Shown in pieces: positions 52,108 through 61,124 of a stretch of DNA of 64,000 bases. The DNA is from Elusimicrobiota bacterium. GTDB taxonomy: Bacteria > Elusimicrobiota > Elusimicrobia > FEN-1173. Positions within the stretch are counted from its first letter, which is position 1; each line of letters begins with the position of its first letter. Position numbers and translations under genes: made by a program. The DNA is taken from NCBI GenBank assembly GCA_016722575.1, contig JADKIY010000001.1, forward strand, positions 248,001 to 312,000. Reading direction: 5' to 3'. Below the pieces are notes generated by a model, which was not told the DNA's origin, did not search any database, and saw only the letters and a program-made list of their open reading frames with translations.

Positions 52108-52619
52108 GGGCCCGACCATCGCTTTGCACGGGATTTACGTTGATCGAACTGATGCTCGTGGTGGCCATCATCGGCCTCCTGTCGGCCATCGCCATCCCCA
52201 AGTTCGGGGCCCTGGTCAATAAGGCGAAAGAAGCGGAACTTCGCGGGAGAGTCGGAGGGATTCGAAGCGCGCTGTCCTTGTATTACGTCGACAACGAGGC
52301 CATCTATCCGACGGTCGATTTTATTTTGTCCATTCCGATATTGGGATTTCCCACTTTGGAAGGCACTCTTAAACCGAAGTATATAGAAGACAATGTGAGT
52401 TTCTTGTTCGGGGTTCCCGGCATTCACGGGAATGGCTCGACGAACATCGAAATCGTCAATCCCTGGTCGCCCGACGGTCCCGGCCCCGTGGCCGACACCG
52501 GGGCCATCTACTGGCGCGCCAATGCCAATTCCGCAACGGGCCGTCCCGCCACCCAAGCTTTGTTGCGCGTGGCCTGTTCGCATACCGATTCGAGGGGAAC
52601 GACCTGGAGTCGCTGGTAG
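52104..52619 (+). CDS. Type IV prepilin-like protein 2
   Basis: A 171-aa prepilin coupled to the first by a GTGA overlap. The leader is only 10 residues up to the Gly before FTLIELMLVVAIIGLLSAI. The head has YYVDNEAIYPT and ends in ACSHTDSRGTTWSRW, matching its neighbours. A longer frame (from 52023) lies within prepilin 1 and is rejected because the leader would be too long. Divergent in the middle, similar at both ends, it looks like a tandem duplicate. Confidence 0.86.
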   Translation: MRARPSLCTGFTLIELMLVVAIIGLLSAIAIPKFGALVNKAKEAELRGRVGGIRSALSLYYVDNEAIYPTVDFILSIPILGFPTLEGTLKPKYIEDNVSFLFGVPGIHGNGSTNIEIVNPWSPDGPGPVADTGAIYWRANANSATGRPATQALLRVACSHTDSRGTTWSRW

Positions 52620-52678
52620 TCCCGCCCTCCCGCGAAAACTGTTAACCTTTTCCCAAGGTTTCCCCGGAACCCGCCCCC

Positions 52679-53524
52679 ATGAATTCCCTCCTCACGCGCG
52701 CCGGCACGTTGGATTTTTCCCAGGGCCCCTTGCTCATGGGCATCATCAACGTCACGCCGGATTCCTTTTCCGACGGCGGCCAATGCCTCCGGCCCGAGGA
52801 CGCCCTCGACCGGGCGGAAACTCTGGTGGAAGAAGGCGCGGCCCTTTTGGACGTGGGAGGGGAATCGACCCGCCCCGGCGCCGCTCCGGTGTCGGTGGAG
52901 GAAGAATTGAGCCGCGTTCGGCCCGTGGTGGAACGATTGGCCCAGCGCCTGCCCCGCGTTCCCATTTCCGTGGACACGAGCAAGGCGGCCGTGGCCCGGG
53001 CGTGCCTGGAAGGCGGAGCCTCCCTCATCAACGACGTCACCGCCCTCGAAGATCCGGCCATGCCGTCGGTTCTTCGGGAGCACGGCGTACCCGTCGTCCT
53101 CATGCACATGCGGGGCAACCCCCGCACCATGCAAACCAATCCCATTTACACCGACGTGGTGCAAGACCTCTTGGCCTTTTTCCGGGAGCGGATTGCCTTT
53201 GCCGAGAAATCCGGCTTGGCCCGGAACCACCTCCTGATCGATCCCGGGTTCGGCTTCGGCAAAACCACCGCTCACAATCTCCAATTGCTCGGAAAACTTT
53301 CCCTTTTCCGGGACCTGGGTCTTCCGGTGGTGGCGGGCCTCTCCCGGAAATCCTTCATCGGCCGGTTGCTCGGCGGGGAGGAAACGCCGCTTCCTCCCGC
53401 CGACCGGGAAGCCGGTTCCCTGGCCGCCAATCTTCGCGCCGCCCAAGAGGGGGCCGCCATTCTCCGCGTTCACAACGTGAAAGACGCGGCCAGGGCCTTG
53501 CAACTGTTCAAGGCCCTTCGTTGA
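52679..53524 (+). CDS. folP: Dihydropteroate synthase
   Basis: Joins p-aminobenzoate to dihydropterin diphosphate; target of sulfonamides. LMGIINVTPDSFSDGG, DVGGESTRPGA, SVDTSKAAVA, the IDPGFGFGKT loop and GLSRKSFIG are the family signatures in order. Length 281 aa is normal. ATG 52679 follows a 59-nt gap after prepilin 2. The stop overlaps the TTG of the YdcF-like gene. Confidence 0.95.
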   Translation: MNSLLTRAGTLDFSQGPLLMGIINVTPDSFSDGGQCLRPEDALDRAETLVEEGAALLDVGGESTRPGAAPVSVEEELSRVRPVVERLAQRLPRVPISVDTSKAAVARACLEGGASLINDVTALEDPAMPSVLREHGVPVVLMHMRGNPRTMQTNPIYTDVVQDLLAFFRERIAFAEKSGLARNHLLIDPGFGFGKTTAHNLQLLGKLSLFRDLGLPVVAGLSRKSFIGRLLGGEETPLPPADREAGSLAANLRAAQEGAAILRVHNVKDAARALQLFKALR

Positions 53525-54105
53525 CCGATCGGGTTTCGAGCCGCGGCCGCTGGTTCTATCCCGTCCTCGGGGGCCTCCTCGCCTTCATCGGTTTTGCCGC
53601 CGGAGTGATCGCCTACGGATTAAACGATGATTTGTTCCCGGCGGATCTGATTGTCGTGCTTGGCAACACCGTCCAACCCGATGGAACCCCCAGTCCCCGC
53701 CTGAAGGCCCGGCTGGATCGGGCGGCGGAGTTGTTCCGAACGACGAATGCACCGCTTATTTTGGTCAGCGGCGGAGTTGGAAAAGAAGGTTTTAACGAAT
53801 CGGCCGTCATGGCCGATTACTTGGCAACGAAGGGCATTCCAGCCGCGGCCCTGCTTCGGGATCCCGGGGGCATCAACACCCGGGCCACCGCCCAAAACAC
53901 CGCCATCGTTCTACAGAACCGTCATCGGGATTCCGCTCTTGTGGTCTCCCAATATTTCCACGTCGCCCGTTCCGTTTGGCCCCTGCGACAAGCGGGCGTT
54001 CGGCGGGTCGGCCACGCCCACGCCTTTTATTATGAATGGCGCGATTTCTATTCCATCTCAAGAGAAATTATCGCTTTGCTGGCGACTGCTTTCGACCTTC
54101 ACTGA
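53521..54105 (+). CDS. YdcF/SanA-like DUF218 membrane protein
   Basis: A 194-aa protein with one N-terminal membrane helix (about residues 12-32) and a DUF218 domain: DLIVVLGNTVQPDGTPSPRLKARLDRA with the basic pair, ILVSGGVGKEGFNES, NTRATAQNTAIVL and VVSQYFHVARS. Related SanA/YdcF/ElyC proteins influence envelope barrier or lipid-carrier use, but the reaction is unknown. TTG 53521 overlaps the folP TGA as TTGA. Confidence 0.85.
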   Translation: MTDRVSSRGRWFYPVLGGLLAFIGFAAGVIAYGLNDDLFPADLIVVLGNTVQPDGTPSPRLKARLDRAAELFRTTNAPLILVSGGVGKEGFNESAVMADYLATKGIPAAALLRDPGGINTRATAQNTAIVLQNRHRDSALVVSQYFHVARSVWPLRQAGVRRVGHAHAFYYEWRDFYSISREIIALLATAFDLH

Positions 54106-54201
54106 TCCGCCTTGGCCTGTCAAATTAAGGAAATCCCCGCCTCGTCGGCCTTAGGCCGGAACAATTCGCCCGCTGGCGTCGGCCCGCTTTTAGGCGGATC
54201 C

Positions 54202-54237
54202 TTGCATTTCCGATTTTAAGGGCTAAAATTTAATATG
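54202..54237 (+). promoter_or_regulatory. Promoter abutting the third prepilin start (leaderless candidate)
   Basis: TTGCAT (54202-54207), 16 nt, TAAAAT (54224-54229), 5 nt, ATG 54235. There is no Shine-Dalgarno between the box and the start. Confidence 0.5.
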
Positions 54238-54753
54238 CCTCCCCTGGACCGCCCAAAAAAGCTGGAGTCCAATGGTTTCACCCTTATTGAACTAATGCTG
54301 GTGGTGGCCATTATCGGAGTGCTGGCGGCGATCGCCCTCCCCAAATTCTCCAATTTAGTCGACAAAGCACGGGACGCCGTGGTTCGCGGACAAACCGGCA
54401 CTATCCGCTCCGCGGTGGGCATTTACTATGCCGACAACGCCGGCATGTATCCCCTCAACCCTTCGGCGCTTTTCACCGACCTGCAAAACAACCCTTTTGT
54501 CTACTCGGGCGGCAAATACCTTGAAACCAGGCCGACGATTTATAAATTCGCCGCCCACCCCAACGGGGCCAACCCGCCCAACGGGCCCGGCATGGTGTGT
54601 TGCAGCGTCGGCCCCAACGATCCGGACGCGACGGCCGATGCGTTGATGTTGGTATTTGCCGCGGGCCTATGGCACATGAACATGAACACGGGGAAAGTCA
54701 CCCTCAATTGCTCCCACACCGACACCTCCGGACGAACCTGGAGCTTTTTTTAA
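54235..54753 (+). CDS. Type IV prepilin-like protein 3
   Basis: A 172-aa prepilin with a 14-residue leader ending in Gly, then FTLIELMLVVAIIGVLAAI and the mature-position-5 Glu. The head has IYYADNAGMYPLNP and a central CC pair (MVCCSVGPN), and ends in NCSHTDTSGRTWSFF, the same C-terminal signature as prepilins 1 and 2. It stands alone with its own promoter, 1.6 kb after the tandem pair, separated from them by folP and the YdcF-like gene. Confidence 0.87.
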   Translation: MPPLDRPKKLESNGFTLIELMLVVAIIGVLAAIALPKFSNLVDKARDAVVRGQTGTIRSAVGIYYADNAGMYPLNPSALFTDLQNNPFVYSGGKYLETRPTIYKFAAHPNGANPPNGPGMVCCSVGPNDPDATADALMLVFAAGLWHMNMNTGKVTLNCSHTDTSGRTWSFF

Positions 54754-54813
54754 CGGGCGTCGGCTCTCACAACTTTCCCTCCCGAAGTCGATCAACTGAT
54801 AAAATCCTCCTTC

Positions 54814-56475
54814 ATGCCCAAGACCTATCAATCGGATTTCCTCGTCGTGGGGTCCGGCATCGCCGGATTGTCCCTGGCCCTCAAGGCGGCGGAGCTCGGC
54901 CGGGTCCACCTGGTGACCAAACGCGCCATCCAAGACTCCGCCACGGACTACGCCCAGGGCGGCCTGGCGGCGGTCATTTCCGAAAAGGATTCGTTCGACG
55001 ACCACGTGAAGGACACCCTGTCGGCGGGGGCGGGACTCTGCGACCCCGCCGTGGTCCGCCGGGTGGTCACCGAAGCCCCCGATCGATTGAAAGATTTGGT
55101 CCGCTGGGGCGTCCGTTTTTCCTCCGCCCCCAGCCTCGACCCCAACGAACAGCGATTCGAGTTGGGGCTGGAGGGGGGACATTCCCAACGGCGCATCCTC
55201 CACGTCGGGGATTACACCGGCCACGCCGTGGAGCAGGTGCTGGTGGACCGGGTCCGGGCCCATCCGCGGATCAAAGTTTTTGAACATCATTTTGCGGTGG
55301 ACCTTATCACCCGCCGACGTTTGGGCCTTCGAAACGGTCCCAACGCCTGCGCCGGCGCCTACGTGCTGGACGTTGATTCGGGGGTGGTCCACACCTTCGC
55401 GGCCAAGGCCACGGCCCTCTGCACCGGCGGCGCGGGCAAGGTGTATCTTTACACCTCCAACCCCGACGTGGCCACGGGCGACGGCATGGCCATGGCCTAC
55501 CGGGCCGGGGCCGTCCTGGCCAACATGGAATTCGTTCAGTTTCACCCCACCTGCCTCTACCACCCCAAAGCCAAAAACTTTTTGATCTCCGAAGCCCTCC
55601 GGGGCGAAGGCGCGGTTCTCAAAAACCGCGCCGGGGAGCGTTTCGTCAAGAAATACGACCGCCGGGCGGAGCTGGCCCCCCGGGACGCCGTGGCCCGGGC
55701 CATCGACGCCGAGCTTAAACGCACCGGGGACGAATGCGTTTTCTTGGACATCTCCCATCGGGGCGCCGAATACGTCCGGCGCCGTTTCCCGAAAATTTAC
55801 GAACGCTGCCTGCAGTTCGGCATCGACATCACGGCCCAGCCCATCCCGGTGGTCCCCGCCGCCCACTATTATTGCGGCGGCGTGCGGACCGACGTTCACG
55901 GGCAAACCTCGTTGGCCCGACTGGCCGCGGTGGGCGAGGTGGCCTGCACGGGCCTCCACGGGGCGAACCGCCTGGCGTCCAATTCCCTGCCGGAGGCCAT
56001 GGTCTTTGCCGACGCCGTGGCCGACTCCTGGAAAGGCCTGGCCGACGCCGACTTCGTGGTCCCCCCCGCCCGGGTTCCCCGGTGGAACCCCGGCAAGGCC
56101 CGCAACCCGGACGAACTGGTGGTCATCAGCCAGGTGTGGGAGGAGATCCGCCGCTTTATGTGGAATTACGTGGGAATCGCCCGCACCAACAAACGGTTGG
56201 AACGGGCCCGCCGCCGAATTGAAATGCTCCAGAGGGAAATCCAGGAACAATACTGGGATTTCCTTCTCACCCCGGATCTGTTGGAACTTCGGAACATCGC
56301 GGCCGTGGCGGAATTGGTCATTCAGGGCGCCTTGTTTCGGCGCGAATCCCGGGGTCTTCATTACACGGCGGATTATCCCAAAACGCTCAAAACCGCCCGG
56401 GGCACGCTGTTGGCGCGGGGACCGGACGGACGTCCCCGGGCCCGGGCCGGTTCGCCGGTGGGGGGCGGATCGTGA
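54814..56475 (+). CDS. nadB: L-aspartate oxidase
   Basis: FAD enzyme oxidising L-aspartate to iminoaspartate for NAD. LVVGSGIAGLSLALKAA binds FAD. DYAQGGLAAVISEKDSF, the substrate-site HPTCLYHP, SEALRGEGAVL with the catalytic Arg, PAAHYYCGGVRTD and GANRLASNSLPEAMVF follow. Length 553 aa is normal. A TAAAAT (54800-54805) lies 8 nt before the ATG. nadA and nadC are not in the window. The stop overlaps the uvrA GTG. Confidence 0.95.
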   Translation: MPKTYQSDFLVVGSGIAGLSLALKAAELGRVHLVTKRAIQDSATDYAQGGLAAVISEKDSFDDHVKDTLSAGAGLCDPAVVRRVVTEAPDRLKDLVRWGVRFSSAPSLDPNEQRFELGLEGGHSQRRILHVGDYTGHAVEQVLVDRVRAHPRIKVFEHHFAVDLITRRRLGLRNGPNACAGAYVLDVDSGVVHTFAAKATALCTGGAGKVYLYTSNPDVATGDGMAMAYRAGAVLANMEFVQFHPTCLYHPKAKNFLISEALRGEGAVLKNRAGERFVKKYDRRAELAPRDAVARAIDAELKRTGDECVFLDISHRGAEYVRRRFPKIYERCLQFGIDITAQPIPVVPAAHYYCGGVRTDVHGQTSLARLAAVGEVACTGLHGANRLASNSLPEAMVFADAVADSWKGLADADFVVPPARVPRWNPGKARNPDELVVISQVWEEIRRFMWNYVGIARTNKRLERARRRIEMLQREIQEQYWDFLLTPDLLELRNIAAVAELVIQGALFRRESRGLHYTADYPKTLKTARGTLLARGPDGRPRARAGSPVGGGS

Positions 56476-59306
56476 CCGACGACGTGATTAAAATCCGGGG
56501 CGCCCGGGAACACAACCTCAAAAACCTGACCCTGGAGATCCCGCGGAATAAAATGGTGGTCGTGACGGGGCTTTCGGGATCCGGCAAAAGCTCTTTGGCC
56601 TTCAACACCATTTACGCCGAGGGTCAGCGGCGCTACGTGGAAAGCCTGTCGGCCTACGCCCGGCAATTCCTGGAGCTCATGGAAAAACCCGATGTGGATT
56701 TAATCGAGGGCCTCTCCCCCGCCATCGCCATCGAACAGCGGACGCCCTCCCACAACCCCCGGTCCACCGTGGGGACCGTGACCGAAATTTACGATTACCT
56801 GCGCCTGCTCTACGCCCGGGTCGGCACGCCCCATTGCCCCGACTGCGGCCGGGAAATCGAACCCCGCTCCGCCACCCAAATCATCGGGGACATCCTGAAG
56901 GAATTCGACGGTCAAAACGTCCAGATCCTGGCCCCCCTGGTCCGCGGGCGAACGGGCACCTACGAGGCGCTTTTCGATAAATTAAAAAAATCCGGATTCG
57001 CCCGGGTTCGGGTGAACGGCGACGTTCGGGATTTGGAAAAAAAGATCCCCCTGGACCGCTACAAGAAACACACCATCGACGCCGTGGTGGACCGCCTGGC
57101 GGTCTCCGCCGCGGGCCGAACCCGGCTGGCCGATTCCGTGGAAACCGCCCTGCGGGAATCGCGCGGTCTGCTGGTCGTCGCGCCGGCCGAAGGCAAGGGG
57201 GGGGACCGCCTTTTCTCCGAGCACCACGCCTGCCCCCACTGCGGCACCAGCCTGCCCGAGATCGAACCCCGCCTCTTCTCCTTCAACAGCCCCTACGGCG
57301 CCTGCGCCAACTGCGACGGGTTGGGGGTCAAGCTGGAGGTGGCCGAAGACCTGGTTGTGACCGACGAAAATCTTTCCATCGCCGACGGGGCCCTGTCGGC
57401 CTGGTCGGACCCGGTCACCACCCGGACCAATCGATGGAAAAAATCCTGGTCGGGCTATTACATGGAAATCCTGGAGGAGGTCTGCCAACGAAATAAAATC
57501 CCCCTGGACAAACCCTGGCGGTCCCTCCCCCCGGCCCAACGGAAATCCCTTCTCCACGGCGGCATGGATCACAAATCCCCCTGGGGAAAGAACGTCAAGG
57601 AATTCGAGGGCGTCATCGGCAATCTGGAACGCCGCTACAAGGAATCGGAATCCGCCTTCGTCAAAGAGGAAATCCAGGCGCGCTTCATGCGCAGCCGCCT
57701 CTGCCCCGACTGCAAAGGCGCCCGCCTCAAGCCCGAGGCCCTGGCCGTGACCGTGGGGGGGAAATCCATCGCCCAGGCCACGCGGTTGTCGGTTCAAGAA
57801 GCCCACGCTTTTTTCAACGCATTGCCCCTGTCCGAAAAATCCCAATTCGTCGCCCGGCAAGTGTTGAAGGAAATTCGCTCCCGCCTGGCGTTTCTGGTGG
57901 ACGTAGGTCTGGAATACGTCAATTTGGACCGGGAATCGGCCACCCTGGCAGGGGGCGAGGCCCAACGGATTCATTTGGCCACCCAGATCGGTTCGGGCCT
58001 GGTGGGCGTGTTGTATGTGTTGGACGAACCCACCATCGGCCTCCATCCCCGGGACAACGCCCGCCTTTTAACGACCTTAAACCGGCTGCGGGACATCGGC
58101 AACACCCTGGTCATCGTGGAGCACGACGAGGAAACCATCCGCGCCGCCGATTGGGTGATCGACTTGGGTCCCGGGGCGGGCGTTCACGGGGGTCAAATCA
58201 TCGCCCAAGGCACCGTCAAAGACCTTCTCAAAGAACCCAAATCGTTGACCGGGGCCTATTTGCGTGGGGAGCGGGGCATCGCCCTGCCCGCGGAACGACG
58301 GCGGCCCGGCGAAAAATTCCTGGAGATCAAGGGCGCTTCGCAATTCAATTTAAAAAACATCGATGTCAAAATTCCCCTGGGGCTCTTCGTGGCGGTCACG
58401 GGTGTGTCGGGTTCCGGTAAATCCACCTTGGTGAACGAAATCCTGCACAAGGCCCTGGCCAAGAAACTCCACCACGCCAAGGAGGAGCCGGGCCGCCACC
58501 GAACTTTGTCGGGGGTGGAAAATGTGGACAAGGTCGTGGACGTGGATCAAACCCCCATCGGCCGCACCCCCCGGTCCAACGCCGCCACCTACACCGGGGC
58601 CTTCGGACCCATTCGCGATCTTTACGCTCAATTGCCGGAGGCCCGACGCCGGGGCTACAAACCGGGGCGGTTCTCTTTTAACGTCAAAGGCGGCCGGTGC
58701 GAGAACTGCGAAGGGGACGGCACGCTTAAAATTTCCATGCAGTTCCTGCCGGACGTATACGTCAAATGCGACGTTTGCGCCGGGCAACGCTTTAACGCGG
58801 AGACCTTGGAAATCAAATACAAAGGCAAATCCATCGCCGACGTGCTGGCCATGCCCGCCGAGGAAGCCGCGGTGTTCTTCGAAAACATTCCCACGGTGGC
58901 CCGCGTGCTGCAAACGTTGGTGGACGTGGGCATGGGCTACGCCGCCATCGGGCAACCCGCCACGACGTTGTCGGGCGGCGAAGCCCAACGGGTGAAGCTC
59001 GCGTCGGAATTGTGCCGCCGGCCCACGGGGCACACGCTTTATATTTTGGACGAACCCACCACCGGGCTCCACTTCGCGGACGTGGAAAAACTGTTGGGCG
59101 TTCTTCAGCGGTTGGTGGAAGGCGGCAACACGGTGTTGGTCATCGAACACAATTTGGACGTGGTCAAAACGGCGGATTGGATTTTGGACCTGGGGCCGGA
59201 AGGCGGCGCGGGCGGCGGGCGCGTCGTGGCCGAAGGAACGCCCGAAACCGTGGCGGCCGCGGCCGGTTCCCACACCGGCCACCACCTCCGACCGCTTTTG
59301 AAATAA
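56472..59306 (+). CDS. uvrA: Excinuclease ABC subunit A
   Basis: DNA-damage recognition ATPase of nucleotide excision repair, 944 aa. The first ABC half has GLSGSGKSSLAFNTIYAEG and two zinc-type sites (CPDCGREIEPRS and CPHCGTSLPEIE paired with CANCDGLG). LAGGEAQRIHLATQIGSGL and VLDEPTIGLHPRD complete it. The second half has GVSGSGKSTLVNEIL, the zinc hairpin CENCEGDG...CDVCAGQRF, LSGGEAQRVKLASEL and LDEPTTGLH. GTG 56472 overlaps the nadB TGA. Confidence 0.97.
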   Translation: MTDDVIKIRGAREHNLKNLTLEIPRNKMVVVTGLSGSGKSSLAFNTIYAEGQRRYVESLSAYARQFLELMEKPDVDLIEGLSPAIAIEQRTPSHNPRSTVGTVTEIYDYLRLLYARVGTPHCPDCGREIEPRSATQIIGDILKEFDGQNVQILAPLVRGRTGTYEALFDKLKKSGFARVRVNGDVRDLEKKIPLDRYKKHTIDAVVDRLAVSAAGRTRLADSVETALRESRGLLVVAPAEGKGGDRLFSEHHACPHCGTSLPEIEPRLFSFNSPYGACANCDGLGVKLEVAEDLVVTDENLSIADGALSAWSDPVTTRTNRWKKSWSGYYMEILEEVCQRNKIPLDKPWRSLPPAQRKSLLHGGMDHKSPWGKNVKEFEGVIGNLERRYKESESAFVKEEIQARFMRSRLCPDCKGARLKPEALAVTVGGKSIAQATRLSVQEAHAFFNALPLSEKSQFVARQVLKEIRSRLAFLVDVGLEYVNLDRESATLAGGEAQRIHLATQIGSGLVGVLYVLDEPTIGLHPRDNARLLTTLNRLRDIGNTLVIVEHDEETIRAADWVIDLGPGAGVHGGQIIAQGTVKDLLKEPKSLTGAYLRGERGIALPAERRRPGEKFLEIKGASQFNLKNIDVKIPLGLFVAVTGVSGSGKSTLVNEILHKALAKKLHHAKEEPGRHRTLSGVENVDKVVDVDQTPIGRTPRSNAATYTGAFGPIRDLYAQLPEARRRGYKPGRFSFNVKGGRCENCEGDGTLKISMQFLPDVYVKCDVCAGQRFNAETLEIKYKGKSIADVLAMPAEEAAVFFENIPTVARVLQTLVDVGMGYAAIGQPATTLSGGEAQRVKLASELCRRPTGHTLYILDEPTTGLHFADVEKLLGVLQRLVEGGNTVLVIEHNLDVVKTADWILDLGPEGGAGGGRVVAEGTPETVAAAAGSHTGHHLRPLLK

Positions 59307-59513
59307 CGGGGCCGCGATCCCGCGCGCCGATTTCGGGCGCCTCGTCCGAAGCGAATTTGTTTTTTCCGACGAGGAAGTCGTACCGCCGCGGATTGTCAAG
59401 CCCGGCGCGGACCGCGCAAAAAAAATATTTTTCCGTCGTTGAACGGCGTGTTTTGACGTTCAGGCTCTTCTTTCCCGTCGGAAATATTGTTTTGTAAATT
59501 TTTTTTCGCCCGC
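59307..59513. other. uvrA-oriC spacer
   Basis: No gene is visible. The stretch turns from G+C-rich to A+T-rich. A 7-bp inverted repeat (CCTCGTC / GACGAGG) around a 21-nt T-rich loop and several homopolymer A and T runs occur, but no convincing terminator for uvrA was found. Confidence 0.5.
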
Positions 59514-59542
59514 TTGACAACGTTGGCCCGCTTCATTAAGAT
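59514..59542 (+). promoter_or_regulatory. dnaA promoter
   Basis: TTGACA (59514-59519), exactly 17 nt, TAAGAT (59537-59542). The transcript would have a leader of about 185 nt that crosses all the DnaA boxes, so DnaA autoregulation is likely. Confidence 0.75.
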
Positions 59543-59544
59543 AG

Positions 59545-59722
59545 GCGCGCTTCAGTTATTCACAGCCCTTTTCCATACCCAAAAATCACGAGCAACTTCG
59601 ATTCGGACATGGGCTTGCCGTTGCTACGCCGCGGCAAAAGATAGCACTATTTAACAAAATATAAGTTATTAAGATAATCCACAGTTACTATCAGACCGTG
59701 TGTATAAGTCTGTGGATAAGTG
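59545..59722. other. Probable oriC: DnaA-box cluster and A+T-rich unwinding region
   Basis: Three perfect TTATNCACA boxes: TTATTCACA at 59556-59564 (+), TTATACACA at 59699-59707 (minus strand) and TTATCCACA at 59711-59719 (minus strand). TAATCCACA at 59675-59683 (+) is one mismatch away. Between them, 59640-59680 is strikingly A+T-rich for this genome (ATTTAACAAAATATAAG), suitable as the unwinding element. Position directly before dnaA supports the call. Confidence 0.82.
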
Positions 59723-59732
59723 GAGATTTTCA

Positions 59733-61124
59733 TTGATTTTGAGTGAAACAGCCGAGTCTATTTGGACGGGGGTTTTGGAGCGTTTAAAGCCCCAATTCAA
59801 AGAAGAAATCTACAATTTGTGGATTAAGCCCCTCCGTCCCGCGGCTTGGGGCGACGCCCTTCTTACCGTTCAAGTGCCCAATCGCTATTTCGCCGATTGG
59901 GTTCAAAAGAACGCCCAGACCGCCATTGAAACGTCTTTGCGGGAAATACTGGGCCGGGACGGTTCCGTTTCGTTTGAGACCTCCGAAAATCAGGAAGTCG
60001 AACCGGATTCCCTTCCGGAGACTCCGGCCGCCGCCCCGGTGATCCCGTCCCGAATCGAAAACCACGTTTCGGACGAAACCTTCAACCCCAAATACACTTT
60101 TGACACCTTCGTGGTGGGGCCTTCCAACCGATTCGCCCAGGCCGCCGCCGCGGCCGTGGCCAAGGACCCTGGGAAAACCTACAACCCTCTTTTCCTGTAC
60201 GGCGGCGTGGGGCTCGGGAAAACCCACATTCTTCACGCCATCGCCCACGGCATCCGGGCCAACAACCCGGGCGCCCGGGTCCTCTACGTGACCAGCGAGC
60301 GGTTCATCAACGAATTCATCGACGCCCTGCGGTTCGACCGCATGAAGGATTTTCGGGCCAAATACCGGAACCTGGACTGCTTGTTGATCGACGACATCCA
60401 ATCGCTCATGAGCAAGGAAAATTCCCAGGAGGAGTTTTTCTACACCTTCAATTCCCTTTACGACACCCGAAAACAGATCATCATTTCTTCCGACCGCACG
60501 CCCAACGAGACCAAAGTCTCGGCCCGGCTGATTTCCCGGTTCGAATGGGGCGTGGTGGCCGACATTCAGCCCCCGGACCTCGAAACCCGCATCGCGATTT
60601 TGCGCAAAAAAGCCGCTTCCGAGAACATTTTCGTCCCGGACGACGTGATTCTCTACATCGCCAGCCAGATCCGCTCCAACATCCGGGAGCTGGAAGGCAG
60701 CTTGATTCGAACCGTCGCTTTCAGCTCCTTGACCGGCACGCCGCTCACCATCGAATCCGCCCGGGAAACGCTCAAGGACATCGTGGCGGCGTCGGCCGCC
60801 ACCCGCCCCGTGCGCGTGGAGGACATCCAGGAAGTGGTGGCGGATCATTTCAATTTGGAACTCAAAGACATGAAATCCAAGCGGCGCACCGACGCCATCG
60901 CCTTCCCGCGCCAAATCGCCATGTATTTGGCCCGGACCATGACCGAGTGCTCCACGACGGAAATCGGCGATCATTTCGGCGGCAAAGACCACACCACGGT
61001 CATGCACGCCTGCAACAAGATCCGGGGCAAAATGACTTCCGACCCGTACTTCACCGCCCTGGTCAACAAAATCACCCAGCAAGTGAAAAACCACGCCACG
61101 CTGGGCGATCTTCGCTCCAAATAA
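59733..61124 (+). CDS. dnaA: Chromosomal replication initiator DnaA
   Basis: AAA+ initiator that binds oriC. Domain I (about residues 1-75) is followed by a short linker, and domain III has NPLFLYGGVGLGKTHILHAIA (Walker A) and LLIDDIQSL (Walker B). Domain IV has the DnaA-box helix-turn-helix with TECSTTEIGDHFGGKDHTTV. The frame is open from GTG 59700, but that would place two DnaA boxes inside the gene. TTG 59733 has GGAG (59722-59725) 7 nt upstream and gives the usual N-terminus MILSETAESIW. Length from there is 463 aa. Confidence 0.95.
   Translation: MILSETAESIWTGVLERLKPQFKEEIYNLWIKPLRPAAWGDALLTVQVPNRYFADWVQKNAQTAIETSLREILGRDGSVSFETSENQEVEPDSLPETPAAAPVIPSRIENHVSDETFNPKYTFDTFVVGPSNRFAQAAAAAVAKDPGKTYNPLFLYGGVGLGKTHILHAIAHGIRANNPGARVLYVTSERFINEFIDALRFDRMKDFRAKYRNLDCLLIDDIQSLMSKENSQEEFFYTFNSLYDTRKQIIISSDRTPNETKVSARLISRFEWGVVADIQPPDLETRIAILRKKAASENIFVPDDVILYIASQIRSNIRELEGSLIRTVAFSSLTGTPLTIESARETLKDIVAASAATRPVRVEDIQEVVADHFNLELKDMKSKRRTDAIAFPRQIAMYLARTMTECSTTEIGDHFGGKDHTTVMHACNKIRGKMTSDPYFTALVNKITQQVKNHATLGDLRSK

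Noticed and set aside
54104..54200. Inverted repeat GATCCGCC / GGCGGATC around the YdcF-prepilin 3 spacer
   Set aside because: Arms are 8 bp and about 80 nt apart, with the first inside the end of the YdcF-like gene; likely chance in this sequence, though a transcript-level structure cannot be excluded.
59341..59376. Terminator after uvrA (CCTCGTC / GACGAGG)
   Set aside because: The loop is 21 nt and no T-run follows the 3' arm.
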